A stretch of DNA of 64,000 bases from assembly GCA_905250115.1 (NCBI GenBank), contig CAJNOI010000132.1, forward strand, positions 170,170 to 234,169, given 5' to 3'. A model generated the notes under the pieces. The model was given only the letters and a program-made list of their open reading frames with translations. It had not been told where the DNA came from and made no database searches. A program made the position numbers and the translations under genes. Shown here piece after piece: positions 34,909 through 47,618 of the stretch (positions are counted from its first letter, which is position 1; every line of letters starts with the position of its first letter). Source of the stretch: Adineta steineri. Lineage: Eukaryota; Rotifera; Eurotatoria; Adinetida; Adinetidae.

Positions 34909-36139
34909 ATGGGTGACTCAATGATAACCTCATCAATTGAATATGACTATTTAATCAAATTTCTTGCATTAGGAGATTCTGGTGTTGGTAAGAAACATAT
35001 GTTCCTTTTTTTTATAAAAGGAAACTATAAAATTGTTTTTTTATTCTATTATTTAGGTAAAACAACATTTCTTTATCAATATACAGATGGACAATTTAAT
35101 CCGAAATTTATTTCAACGGTTGGAATAGATTTTCGTGAAAAACGTGTCGTTTACCGACCGAAAACTCCACCTAATGCCAAACCATATCGAATTCATCTAC
35201 AACTATGGGATACGGTAAAATAAATATTCTTTATTTTATTTGTCAATTTTATTTACTTGTTTTTCTTTTTTCTTAGGCAGGACAAGAACGGTAATAGCAA
35301 ATAAATTCTTTTCCTTTCTATCAGAAAAAAAACGCCATTTCTGTTTTTTTGTTTGTCTAGTTTTCGAAGTCTAACAACGGCATTTTTCCGTGATGCTATG
35401 GGTTTTGTTTTAATGTTTGATTTAACATCTGAACAATCGTTTCTTAATGTACGCAATTGGCTTGCTCAATTGCAATGTCATGCTTATTGTGAAGATCCAG
35501 ATGTGATACTTGTCGGCAATAAAGCTGACCGTGAAGAAGCACGTGTTATCTCCCAAACACGAGCTAAAGAATTAGCCGATAAATATGCTTTACCATATAT
35601 TGAAACAAGTGCATTTACAGCACAAAATGTTAAAGAAAGTATTGAAATGCTATTAGAAAGAGTTATGTTAAGAATGGAAAAAACGATTGGTAAGTCAAAT
35701 AAATGATTGACATTTTTTTATATTAACATATTATATAACAAAATTTTTATCTAATGGATTTCACTTCGATAAGACAAGGACAGATTTAGAGTAAAGAAAG
35801 AATCAATTGAAAATTGAAACAATTTGTACTGATTCCATTTGCAACCGGAATAAACTATTGGATTAATTCTTTGAGTTTTTTGCTTATACATTTAGTATTA
35901 ATTTCAAAATGCGTCTTAAATGTTGAATCAGTTAACTTTTTAAATATTTTAGTATACAATACGATTATTCTAGCATATAGCTCTTTACTAGTAGATTCAA
36001 TGAAACATTTCAAGTTTAATATAATGTTTACTCTCTTAATTAACTATTTTTGTTATTTTGTATAGATAAATCGATATTTCCTGTACGACAACCACCTCCG
36101 GCACCATCAACTCAAGAAGAGGCAGCTTGTGCCTGTTAA
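34909..36139 (+). CDS. RAB27: Rab27 small GTPase
   Basis: Five exons: 34909-34987, 35057-35214, 35277-35290, 35361-35689, 36066-36139; 217 residues. G1 GDSGVGKT, G3 WDTAGQER, G4 GNKAD and G5 ETSA are all present. The effector region [14 protein letters not shown] and [15 protein letters not shown] are the Rab27-specific segments. The C-terminus ends in CAC, a dual geranylgeranylation CxC signal. Rab27 recruits Slp/Slac/Munc13-4-type effectors to secretory and lysosome-related organelles. Exon 3 is only 14 nt and encodes AGQE plus part of Arg, so gene finders may miss it. Intron 4 (376 bp) is long. The frame can be read through intron 1 and beyond exon 4, but those extensions disrupt conserved motifs. 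Confidence 0.95.
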
Positions 36140-37964
36140 ATTCGTTATTGTAGTTAAATGTTGTTATTTTCATGACCTTTGTTTCGTTTTAGTCTGCCTT
36201 CGACAGTGAAATTATTGTATACTGTGAAGCAATACGAGTCTCATTACGTATTTTTTTTTCTCTGATAATATTGTTCGTATTTCCATTTTTCTTCTTTGTT
36301 TCTCTCATTTTTTTTTCTGTACAGCTTTACAGTCGTATATTTATCTTAATTATCAATTTTGAATTTTGTGTGTATACGTCTATTTGTTATTGTCAAAGCA
36401 TCTACCTTACAATTTTATTTTATCTCATTTAAGTGTACTATGAATACGTATCGACACATAATGTATTTCTTTGAAATGACCAATAGTTTGTTTTTATCTC
36501 TTGTTTCCTTCGAAATATTTCAAGTTGCAATATATAAAAATCGAGAATAATGTGTTAATCAAATAAATATGGATAATAATATTATTGTCATCTAGAAAAC
36601 ATATTTATTTTTAAAACTGAATTTTTATAAAGAATGCACATGTTCACTTCTCGAGAGAACTATATCAAAAAATGTCAATTGAATAAGTTGTTGTTTACGA
36701 AACATCATCAAAAAAATAAATCATATGAATTCATTGAACTGCCTAAACTTGGACACATACAAAAATAGCTTGTTTTTTTTCAATTTGCATCTTGATCGTA
36801 ATTTATATGAAGAAGATGATAGTGCAAAAAAATAGATAATATATTTTTTCATCAATCACATAAATATAATGTGAATATATACAAATTAATGGGTACGAAT
36901 GAATACACTTGACATTTTGTAATTTTTACCGGGAAGTAGAATCTAACAGTTGTAATAGGTTTATTAGACAGCCTTTTAGAATGCTATAGAACGGGTGATA
37001 GATAAAACTCATTCAACTGAGAAGTAAATTTATGATATACATATTCGAAAGCATTGTATTGACTACTATGAGAACATCTGACAAAAACAATCAAGAGAAA
37101 CAAATACGATGGCAGTAAAAGGCAGAATGATTTAGTAGAAGAAAATGGTATGCACCATTCATTGATTAGAGAAAAAAAAGGAACTGTTTTCCTCGTTAAA
37201 ATATGCCGTAAGCTACTCGTGACTGATATTGTCACAAATAGTATATAGAAAAGATGAGTAAAGTCGTGCTATCAATACATGGTAGACTGAATACTATTCT
37301 CTTATTAATAACAATAATTTAATGATCGCTAGATTCTACCTTGAATTACTAATTTCTATATAAAACATAATATTGATTTGCTTGAAAAATTTTCATCTAT
37401 ATTTTATTATAATATTTTGACATTTCCTTACGCTATGTTATCCTTTAATCGATGAAAAAAGAATGCAAGAATTTAAACTATTACTACATGATCTCTTTGG
37501 AAATTCAAATCACTATGCAATTATAATTTAGGAACAAGTTTGAATCTTAATTAACCGGAAATTAATGTGATATAGCATAATTTGATTAAATATTATCGAC
37601 ATCGTTCTTAAAATATCTACATAAACGAGCATATATTAGAATCACTCTGAAGTCAAAAAATGATTTACTAATGATCTAAATCTCTTTGTTTTTATAAAAA
37701 ACCCGAATAGCTTATGTTTTTTTATCGCTTGATGTAATATGTAGTGAATGCTTTTCCTAATATAAAATGACATTTAACTTGGTACTTTATTGTATTCGTT
37801 TTCGCTTGACATTTTTTGTTTATGCTTGAAACGTAGAAAGAAAATGAGTTTATTACGCTCTCATAAGTTTAATGTCAAAAAAATAGAGATTCCTATTTTT
37901 TTTTTAATGACTCTTATTCTGTCAATAACCATACTAGAAAAGTTCATTTCTTTTACTTGTTATT
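36140..37964. other. Intergenic region
   Basis: AT-rich 1.8 kb between Rab27 and a GPCR gene on the same strand. Open frames at 36359 (+), 36984 (-) and 37790 (+) lack any family or splice signal. No repeat delimited. Confidence 0.5.
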
Positions 37965-38879
37965 ATGTCTATGCAATCATCATTGTCCAGTTTAATAGCT
38001 ATAATGAATTCAGTTATATATTATTTGTATGAAATTGGTGGTCCAGTTTTAATGGTTATTGGTACTGTTGGTTGTACGATCAATCTAATTGTTTTTTCAC
38101 AAAAATCTCTTCGAAAAAATCCATGTTCAATCTATTTTATTGCATTTAATATTGCAAATTTTTTCTATATATACTCGTCATTATTAGCTTTAATACTTAG
38201 TGCAGGATATAATGTTAATCCAAGTGTATACAATTTAATTATTTGTCGTTTACGTTTATATGCATCACTATTATTTGATTGTTTAAGTGCATTTTATTTA
38301 ATTTTAGCTTCTATTGATCGAGTTTTTATTACTTCTCGGAATGTTCGTTATGCTTATAAAGTTGTTATTATTGGAACATTATTTTGGATTGTGTTTCATA
38401 GTCATGTATTGATTTTCTCGGATATTATACAAATTCATTATAATTATTTTCTTTGTTATTATCAGCTGGGTGATTATCTTAGTTTCATAGGTTATTATTC
38501 AATTATAAAAGAAATTACAACACTTTTATTATTGACAATATATGGATTATGGTCGATGGCAAACATTCGAAATACATGTTGTAGTGTTGTACTCGCAAAT
38601 CCAAAATCTAATTCGCCAAAGGATCGACAATTTAGCTTTATGTTATTTATAAATGTTATTATTCATGGTTTATTTAGTCTCGTATTTGCGATCTTTCTTA
38701 TATACCAACAAATAACACAAAATCAAGTGAAAAGTATTGAACAACAACAGATTGAAGTTATTATTAGAAATCTATGTCTATTTAATACTAATATTTCAGT
38801 TTGTATCAGTTGTTATACAAATTTACTTGTATCAAAAAAATTTCGAAATGAAGCGAAAAAAATTCGTTTATGTAAATGA
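37965..38879 (+). CDS. Rhodopsin-like G protein-coupled receptor, single exon
   Basis: 304 residues, seven hydrophobic segments. TM1 has the weakened GTVGCTINLIVF (Cys-Thr in place of the usual GN start), TM3 ends in SIDRVFITS (DRV for DRY), and TM7 shows NISVCISCYTNLL in place of NPxxY. This is the style of the expanded bdelloid receptors and is only distantly related to the receptor at 11197. Ligand unknown. A second ATG two codons downstream could also serve as start. Convergent with the EGF/chitin-binding gene, whose stop is only 30 bp away on the other strand. Confidence 0.8.
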   Translation: MSMQSSLSSLIAIMNSVIYYLYEIGGPVLMVIGTVGCTINLIVFSQKSLRKNPCSIYFIAFNIANFFYIYSSLLALILSAGYNVNPSVYNLIICRLRLYASLLFDCLSAFYLILASIDRVFITSRNVRYAYKVVIIGTLFWIVFHSHVLIFSDIIQIHYNYFLCYYQLGDYLSFIGYYSIIKEITTLLLLTIYGLWSMANIRNTCCSVVLANPKSNSPKDRQFSFMLFINVIIHGLFSLVFAIFLIYQQITQNQVKSIEQQQIEVIIRNLCLFNTNISVCISCYTNLLVSKKFRNEAKKIRLCK

Positions 38880-38908
38880 TGTACAAAAATCTTATCATAA
38901 GAAATTGA

Positions 38909-40193
38909 TTATAAAGTACAAATGTTCTTGTCTTTATTAAAGCGAAGTCCTTTTGGACATGATTTTCGTTCCAATTGATAAACTATTTGTTAAAGAAGAA
39001 AGAAATAATAAATAACACTTGAAAAATTCTTCATATCAACTTACATCCATTTACTTGTGTACATTCAAAATATTTGCCTTGATCATTTAAAAAACTATCA
39101 ATAAATTTACCATTGGAAGTACACTGAAAGTATTCTATAACAAAAAAATATATTATATCAAAGAAAATTTCTCATTCTAATATACGATTTTGACATTTGA
39201 GACCATTGTAACCAGGTTGACAATCGCAATATGCATGACGTGTCAATCCAATAATATTTTCTTTACAAGGAGAATTATTCAAACAGAAATTAGGCATACA
39301 AAATCCTAATGTTCCTAAATTTTTTTTTTGATTTGAAAATAAGCAAACAAATTGTTCTCATTAAGTTTTAAATTCCTTACCATTTAATTGGCAATAATCA
39401 CCCGAAATACCATATCGACAAAGACAAACCGATTCATAAGGTCCATTTGGATTTCGAATAGCGCAAACTCCTCGATTTTTACAAATAATCTTTTCACATA
39501 ATTTCTCATCTTATCAAAAAGAAACAGATAAAGAAAATATAAACAATAGAATATTCATTTACCATATTTTTGTTCACAAGATATTCCACCATAACCACTT
39601 GGACAATGGCAAATACCATCTACAAGATACCCTCCATTCGAACATGTCAGTGGTGTTATTGAAGTACTCGTTGTTGTTGTTGTAACTGTTGAATCTAATA
39701 ACATAAGAAAAATAAACATATTTTAATCATAACTTATTCATATTCACCACAATTATTTGATGTTGTTGCTACAGGTCCAGATGGAGTTGAACATAAACAT
39801 GCAAATGTTTTACCATAATCATTTGTTTCAAGACAAGCAATGAAAGCTGAAGAAATATGACATGGATTATTTGCTGGATTTACTCGATTACAAACACCTA
39901 GAAATACAATCATGAACTAACTATTTCTATAATTATAATTCTATTTCATACGGCATGGTTGATTCATTTCGTAACCACCATGTGGACATGTACATAATAC
40001 ATCTGTATTCATTTGTATACATTGATATCCTTTCTCTTGTATAAAATAACCACCTAAATCACAAGGATTATCATTGCAATCTAAAAAATAATCGATACAT
40101 ATCAATCAAATTTCTATTGATTACATTACTTAATGCTTGAACAGGAAAATAAAATATCGTTGTAAAAATAAAAAAATTTATTATTGATTTCAT
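38909..40193 (-). CDS. Secreted EGF-like / chitin-binding (peritrophin-A) protein
   Basis: Eight exons: 40193-40130, 40080-39952, 39897-39748, 39694-39563, 39509-39381, 39314-39186, 39134-39045, 38982-38909; 298 residues; every internal junction is phase 1, typical of shuffled extracellular modules. Residues 1-20 are a signal peptide (INFFIFTTIFYFPVQA). Cys-rich modules follow, including EGF-type CSNGGYLVDGICHCPSGYGG and CKNRGVCAIRNPNGPYESVC and CQPGYNGLKC. The last two exons encode a CBM14-type chitin-binding segment (YFQCTSNGKFIDSF, ending CPKGLRFNKDKNICTL). A short Thr-rich linker (DSTVTTTTTSTS) lies mid-protein. A role in cuticle, jaw or mucus matrix is likely but unproven. Confidence 0.85.
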
Positions 40194-41160
40194 ACTTATT
40201 TAAAATATGAATACGAATTTTTTTCTCACATCTCGATATATATACCAATGAAAAGTTAATTGAAAAAGATATATATATATATTTGTTACGTAAGGTTAAA
40301 ACACTATTGAAATGATATTTTGTTTTGATCATAAATATTTAATAGATATAAGATATTTTCTATGTCCTTGTTTGAAAGTTAATTTTAGATTAAATATAAA
40401 TATTTTATTTTTTGTTTATGATATATATAAAAAAATTTGTCTTCGAATAATTCTAATTAAATCTCTTGTATGATTCCTAGGAGATTTCTATTTGACACAC
40501 GATGATTTTGTCATTGATAAAAATTACGATGATTTTTTTTATGTCCTAACATGATATTCTATCATGAAAAGAAACAAAAAAAATATTAATTGATAAATGT
40601 CTGACCTTGATTGATCAAAGGACACAAGAATTCTTTTAATTCATTGTGATGTAAGTATAGTATCAAAATTTTGATCCTTTTCTTCTTCTTCTAATAACTA
40701 TAATCATGTTGAACTTCTCTCATTAGATAGAACGTGTAAGTGCAAAGAAAATTTTATATAACATAAGTAATCTTTTATACATAAATACATGATCAACATT
40801 TGAATAATATACTAAAATATAACATCAAGATTCTTATTAATCAGTAGAAATACTTTCATGATGTTTAATACAAAATATATATCATTAGGTAAATATATAA
40901 AAAGAAACAACAACAATTTATTAAATAGATAGTCTTTCATTCTAATCAATTTGTTTTTTTCTCTTCTGATACCACCCATATTCTTTTGTTTCTCTTGAAA
41001 TGAATTGATCTTATAAGATAAGATTACAATCATATTCTTTTGCTTTCATACCGCAATAGTCAATTCTAATGAGATTTACTTCGTCTTTTTTTTCTTTTCT
41101 TTTTCTTAGCATAACATATTCTTAGTTATATTTATCTAAAAACATATATTTCAATTAACA
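40194..41160. other. Divergent intergenic region
   Basis: About 970 bp between the EGF/chitin-binding gene (-) and the RhoGEF gene (+). AT-rich with short AT dinucleotide runs near 40266. No coding or repeat call. Confidence 0.5.
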
Positions 41161-44100
41161 ATGATCGAATCTAATGATAATAAATATCGAATAAAACGTA
41201 CATTTGGTAGATTTTTTAATTTCGAAGCGATTAAACGAATGTCAACTGTACGAGAAGAATCACAAGAAGATAGTCAAGAAATAATTAATGAACAACATCA
41301 ATTTGATATATCGGAATATGATATTATCGAATCAATTGAGGGTATTTTATTTATATATATTGTTACATATGTTCTTTTAATTCATCACTCAGGGTATATG
41401 GTTCATTACATGTTATATATGCATGAATTCTTCACATAACAGCAATGAATGAGTATTCATACATATATAATATTTGTTTTCTTGAGTAAATATCCATCTT
41501 ATGAAGTGTTAAATAGTTTTGAATGAATAGAACGAGTTCATTTAATAGATTGTAATGAATTTCTATAGGCAGCATGAATTACGAGGGTTTTATCTATCTT
41601 TAGGTATTTTGTTTTCCTTCTTTTTCATGTTATTGAATATTATTTTTGTTTTTTTTTCTATTAGAACATATCTATCAAGAAACCTCACTTAATGTTTTAT
41701 CAATTGCTGATTTATTACATGAACGATTTGCATTTGTAACGGGTGGTACAAGTCATCAATGTCCAATTCTTATATTTCCGGATAATCCATATAATGAATT
41801 AACACAGGAAAAATATAAAAAACTAGTTACTTATTTAACACAAATACCTAAGTATATAATAATATTTCAGTATATATATAGAATTTTATTCTACTATAGT
41901 GAAAATGAACGTCAACTTGGTTTTGTTATTATTATTGATCGACGATTAGATAAATGGATGTCTGTTAAATCTATTATGAGTTATATCGACGTAAATAAAT
42001 ATCATTTCTTCTTTGTCTCATCAGACATAAAACAAAAGCACATTAATGTGAATTGTTTTACAATATCTATAGAATTAATGTTTGATCTTCACTATATAAC
42101 CTAAGAGAATACAATATGAATAAAAAAAAAATACTAATATGATTTTTTTCAGACATTAAAAACTCTCTGGAGACTAACATAAGAATATTTCTATTTGTAA
42201 ATGTGACCATATAACATGAACAATAAAAATACTATTTCATATAGTACTTTTACAAATATTAATAAAAATTCATTTAATATTTAAAATACATATTAGGCAA
42301 TCTCTTAAAGTGTGATTAAAGTATAACAGAAACCATCTAAAAGAAAAATCCTTCTTAAGTTCAATGAATTACGTGATACATACATGTCTTCTATGAGTAC
42401 AATGAAGCACTAGAATAGAGAATATGGCAATGAATGTTCTAGTTTTCATTTCTTTTTTTTCTTTTCTATATAGGATTATTTTCCTTATTCAATTAAATGT
42501 GTATATCTTCTTCGACCAAATTCATGGATACAACGAGCTTTATCTCGTTTAACAATTTCAAATAATAAAACATATTTACATCGTGTATGTTTAATGATGA
42601 TAGAATTTCGAGATCGTTTTTTTTTTTTATTTTGAAATTTAGTTAATTATTTGTCAAACAGTATCTGAATTACATGAATTTATAGATCCAAGTCAATTAT
42701 CTAAAGATTTAGGTGGTTTAATTGATTTTCGTTTATTTGAATGGATTGAACAACGAGCAGTAATTATTGATCATTAAAATTTTTCTAATCATTTCTCTTT
42801 TTTAAGGTTATTGAAAAATTAACTCAATCAATACATGATTTAAGTGAAATGGTACTTAGATTTATAAAACAATGTGATGAAATTGAATTTCCTAATGCGG
42901 TTGAATTAACACAGAAAATACTTATTCAACATTTAACACGAAAAAATGAACTTGAACTTGAATTACAACGAATTAAAACGTAAGTAATTATTTATACAAA
43001 ATATGATGAGAGAGTGAGAGAGAAAGACAACAAAAGAAACTATATTTGTATCATAGACTATTTCATAATAATTCTCTACTCATGTCTCTCCGCATTTCTT
43101 TTCTTTTTCTTTTTCCTTTCCTTTATCCACATATACAAAATGATTATATCTCAATGTTGATCATCATCATTTCTCCATACAATTATATTGACTCTCTGCA
43201 TACTTTTGTTTCATTCTGTCCTTCTACACACATTCTAGATGGGGTCAATCACTTTTATGTATTATTCGCCAAGAGCATAAACAATCTTCATCACCAACAT
43301 CTCATAATAATATACTTGACAAGAATAATGATATTCATCAACTTATTTTATCACCAGATCGATCGGCACATGCTCGCGCATGTTTAGAGTAAGTATATAT
43401 ATATATATATGTGTATATATTAAGAAGATTCTTTATTGTTGTATATGAAACAATTTTCTTTTCTAGTGCTTTAACACATATTGATTGTATTGAAACTACT
43501 CTTTTACAATTTTGGTCTATACATAAAACACGTTTAAATCATTGTCTTGCATTACGTCATTTTGAACAACGTTTTAAAGAGTTACAATATATTTTTACAG
43601 AATTATGTAATGAACTCAATCAATTACCTGATATAAATACAAGTTTATTTTTATCGGACTATTGTCGATCTGATAATAGTAATAATAATAATAATTGTAA
43701 AGAAGAACTTGATCAAATATTAAATCAACTTGATGACCTTTCACAACGAACAGAAGTAATAATATCAATTGATGTTATTTTAGCATATATATATAAGATA
43801 TGTATATAAACATCTAGACGATGATTAATCATACTATACTATTGGCAAATGATGGCCTTGCTTTGATTATGGAACAACAGAAACAGCAGTCCATATCCTA
43901 TGAAATTGATTCGATTGAACCAAAACGTCAAGAATTAGAAGAAATGAAGAAAAAATTGATCGAACAAATAGAAGAAAAACGACAGAATTTAAAATTATTG
44001 AAGTTATACATCGATAAACTTGGTTCTGTAAGTAGAAGAGGCAAACAAAAAAAAATATATTGTATCATATTTATTTTAGATTAATGATTGGTGTCTACGT

Positions 44101-47100
44101 GGAAAAGATATGTTAGCAATGCATCCTATTCATTTATCAAATGAGAAAGCTATTCGATCTTTAGCTGAACTTGAATATTTTCTTACCGATCTATCAACAA
44201 TGAATATCGAAGAATTGCAACATACAACAGCAACAGAACCACTTCATGTAAGGATACTTGCATTGTTTATTTTTCTTGAGTCAGAAGATAATCTTTCTGT
44301 TTTATACAAAAAAAAACCTCTACTCTCCGATAAAAGGTATACTGGAATATACAACGAAGTTTCATATATAGATTTTCCTTAAATGTTATATGTCAATGTA
44401 AAAAGACCATATTTATAAAAATCTACATCAAATTTGACATGTAATTATTCACATATATGGAAATGATCAGACGATCAATTATATTCTTTAGTTTAAATAA
44501 TACTTCGTGATGAAATCAATGGTAAAAAAAAAGATCTTTATATATATATTCAAGGATGTTCCTTAGATCTATTGCATTCATTTGTCATTATCATTTTGTC
44601 TTTGTATATATACACGCGAACATTGCTCAGCTATTAACTTGATGATGTTTATACTTTGCTATATGTATATATTTTTCAAGCTTTTGTCTTAGACTATAGA
44701 CATATATAATATTAGGCATAATTGTGTTTTGAATACAGCTGCAAGCAATTTTTCAAGCATCAAAATATAAAGATTTCATTTTCTTTATCATAATCCAGTG
44801 AATTAAATATTCAAGTTATTTCTTACCGTCTATGTAATTAATTATCTAAAAACAATCAACTTGATATCTAGGATTCTAAAGCATAGACTACATGCTTGGT
44901 AAATACAGACAGAATATCGAGTTTCTAAAATTATTGATGTTTTTATTTAATAACAAATTTGGAGATACAAAATAATTTGATATCGTCTTCCTTCTATTTA
45001 TAATAGTCAATGATTATTCAAGTATTTCATCGTGTAAATGATGTACGAGATTTATGTGAAAAACGATGTGAACAACTGCGACAACTTGCTAAACCTATTT
45101 ATCGACCTGTACAACGTGTTTATCCATTATCATTGCCACAAAATGAATCATTTAATCTTCTTAATACAACAACATCGATATTACAACGACAACAAGAAAT
45201 AAACGAACAATATTCGTTATTTGATATGGATTCAAATGCATCATCATCAACATCACAAAATGATTCAAATGCAAAAATGGATAAGAAACAGAGGTAAAAA
45301 GAAAATAAATATTAATTTATATCAATAAGAAGAAATTTGTTCTTGTATTAGACATGTTGTTACAGAACTTTTAGTTACCGAACAAGTTTATGTTGAAGAA
45401 TTACGCACTATAATTGAAGTAAATCCTTTTTTATATATATATTGAAGTTTTGATGTAAATCATTAGGGTTATATGCTCAAATATGATGATCCTGAATACT
45501 ATCGTTATTTACCTTCAGTTATATTACAAAATAAATCAACACTTTTCTCTAATTTACCTGATATTTATTCATTTCATGAAAGGTAAAATATAATTTTTCC
45601 TTGTAATTAATTAATTACTAAACTTATTATATAGATTATTCCTTCGTGAACTTCAACAAATCTATGCTAATTCATTATTGATTAATTCTTGTTCGGTTGG
45701 AAGTGCTATTGCTTCATGTTTTATCAAACGGGTAAAATTTGTTTTTTTATATTTGAAAAATATATCGAATATGCTTTCTATTTTAGAAATCAAATTTTAA
45801 ATTATATGAACAATATGTTCTTAATAAATCTCAATCGGAACATATATGGGAACAATATTGTTCTGGCCATTCATTTTTTACCGTAATAAAATCAACTATA
45901 AACTTTTATTTCTTTTCATAATCAAAATAAATTTTTAGAAAATTCAATTATCTCTCGGTCATCGACTTCCATTAGATTCATATCTATTAAAACCTATTCA
46001 ACGTATAACACAATATCAACTTTTATTAAAAGTAAAACAAAATCTTTATTGCTCTATAAATAAAATTCTTAATTAGGAAATGATAAAATATACACGTCTT
46101 GAACAAGAACGTATACATTTACAAGATGCTCTTAATGTTATGCTTAATATTTTATCATATCTTAATAATGTTATGCATTCAACACAAATTATTGGTTATT
46201 CTGTAAATTAAAAAAAAGATTAAATTTTGTACGAATAAATATTTGATTTTATAATCTAGGATAATTTAAATACATTAGGACAAATCCGTCTACGCGGTGA
46301 AAATTGTTTAATATCAAAAGAAAAACGACGTGGAACAGTTTATACACGGACAAAAACCAGTACAAGAGATATATTTTTATTTGAACGTGTTATATTATTA
46401 TGTAAGAAAAAAGATGAAGGGAATGGAAAATCTATTCATTATCAATATAAAGAATTAATTAAAGTAAAAAAATCGAAATATAGATTTACGTATATGTAAT
46501 TTTGCTTTCTGAATTAGATTGCTGATATTGCTGTTTGTACACATCCGAAAAATGATCGAAAAAAATTTGAAATTGTATTAAAAGATTACTCATATATTAT
46601 ACAAGTATATTTGTAAAATAGATATTTCTTTTATTGATTAAATATCATACGTTATAGTTTTCATCAAATGGAGAAAAAGTTGAAGAACTAACTGTACGTT
46701 GGATTGATACAATTAAAAAATGTGTTACACAACAAACAGAACAACGTCGAGGTTTGTTTGAATATGAGGAGTTTGAAAAAGATTTTTGATTGTTTTCGTT
46801 CGATGAGCGAAATTATTAATATTCTTAATCACAGTTGTGAAAGTACTGAATTACTTCATCAATAATATCGTGCCCATATGCGATTACAACCGAGAATCTT
46901 CTTCAATAATGATGTTTATTTAGCTACATTATTTTCGTAATTCTATCTTTGTATTTATATATACATATGTTTAAGTAATAATTATATAAGAGAAAAGAAA
47001 GTCGAGATCAATAACACGAAGTATAAAAGATAATAAAAATATAGGTCAAATCAACTATATTTGATTATTTTTATTTTTAATCATATTTTTTGTTTCTAGC

Positions 47101-47340
47101 GGAAATAAAACATCGTAGTTCATCATTAGATCATTCAGCACATTCACATCGGCGACGTATACATAATTTCGTGAATAATACTGTTCGAACTCCGTAAGCT
47201 TGATAATTTTTACATATGATTTGAAAACAAAAACTGTTTTCTTATTTAGTGGATCGGATGATGAACAAGTTCATTTACCTATTGCATTAATCGATTTAAA
47301 TACAGAATATATGAAACAAAATAATAAAATGGTATTTTAG
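41161..47340 (+). CDS. MCF2L: DBS/MCF2L-type Rho guanine nucleotide exchange factor (Sec14-spectrin-DH-PH)
   Basis: Twenty-three exons (starts 41161, 41586, 41665, 41900, 42474, 42662, 42807, 43239, 43467, 43818, 44080, 45007, 45352, 45467, 45635, 45787, 45939, 46077, 46260, 46518, 46658, 47100, 47250), 1041 residues with consistent phases. Residues about 65-228 are a Sec14/CRAL-TRIO domain (ADLLHERFAFVTGGTSHQCP, LGFVIIIDRRLDKW, LGGLIDFRLFEWI). About 229-650 is spectrin-repeat-like and coiled. About 654-852 is the DH domain (VTELLVTEQVYVEELRTII, LPLDSYLLKPIQRITQYQLL). About 853-980 is PH. It should activate Rho/Cdc42 at membranes. The second exon (18 nt) is the weakest call. The intron before 45007 is 759 bp. 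An alternative 3' end skips the last seven bases to an exon at 47391-47420 ending SISHL. Confidence 0.88.
43394..43412. repeat. TA dinucleotide microsatellite in RhoGEF intron
   Basis: A run of TA repeats immediately downstream of the donor at 43389 in the RhoGEF gene; no function inferred. Confidence 0.6.
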
Positions 47341-47527
47341 ATAATGACTATGAAGAATTTTATATCTATTTAATGAAAATGTTTTTCTAGATGACTAATA
47401 ATTCTATTTCACATTTATAAATATTCGAATATTTGCCTAGGTAAAGTTGGGAAATTATGCATAACTCAATTTGAATAGATATTATTTTATTGTAGCAAAT
47501 TAATTGGTATAGCCGGTGAAGAACTCA

Positions 47528-47553
47528 TTTTTTCTTTTCTTTTCTTTTCTTTT
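47528..47553. repeat. CTTTT microsatellite
   Basis: Five TTTTC units in the 278-bp spacer between the convergent RhoGEF and the small unknown minus-strand gene. Confidence 0.7.
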
Positions 47554-47618
47554 AAAGAAATTTTAAAATGTATATTGTTTTTAATGAAATAAAGTTTTGT
47601 GTTTAATCGAATAGATTA

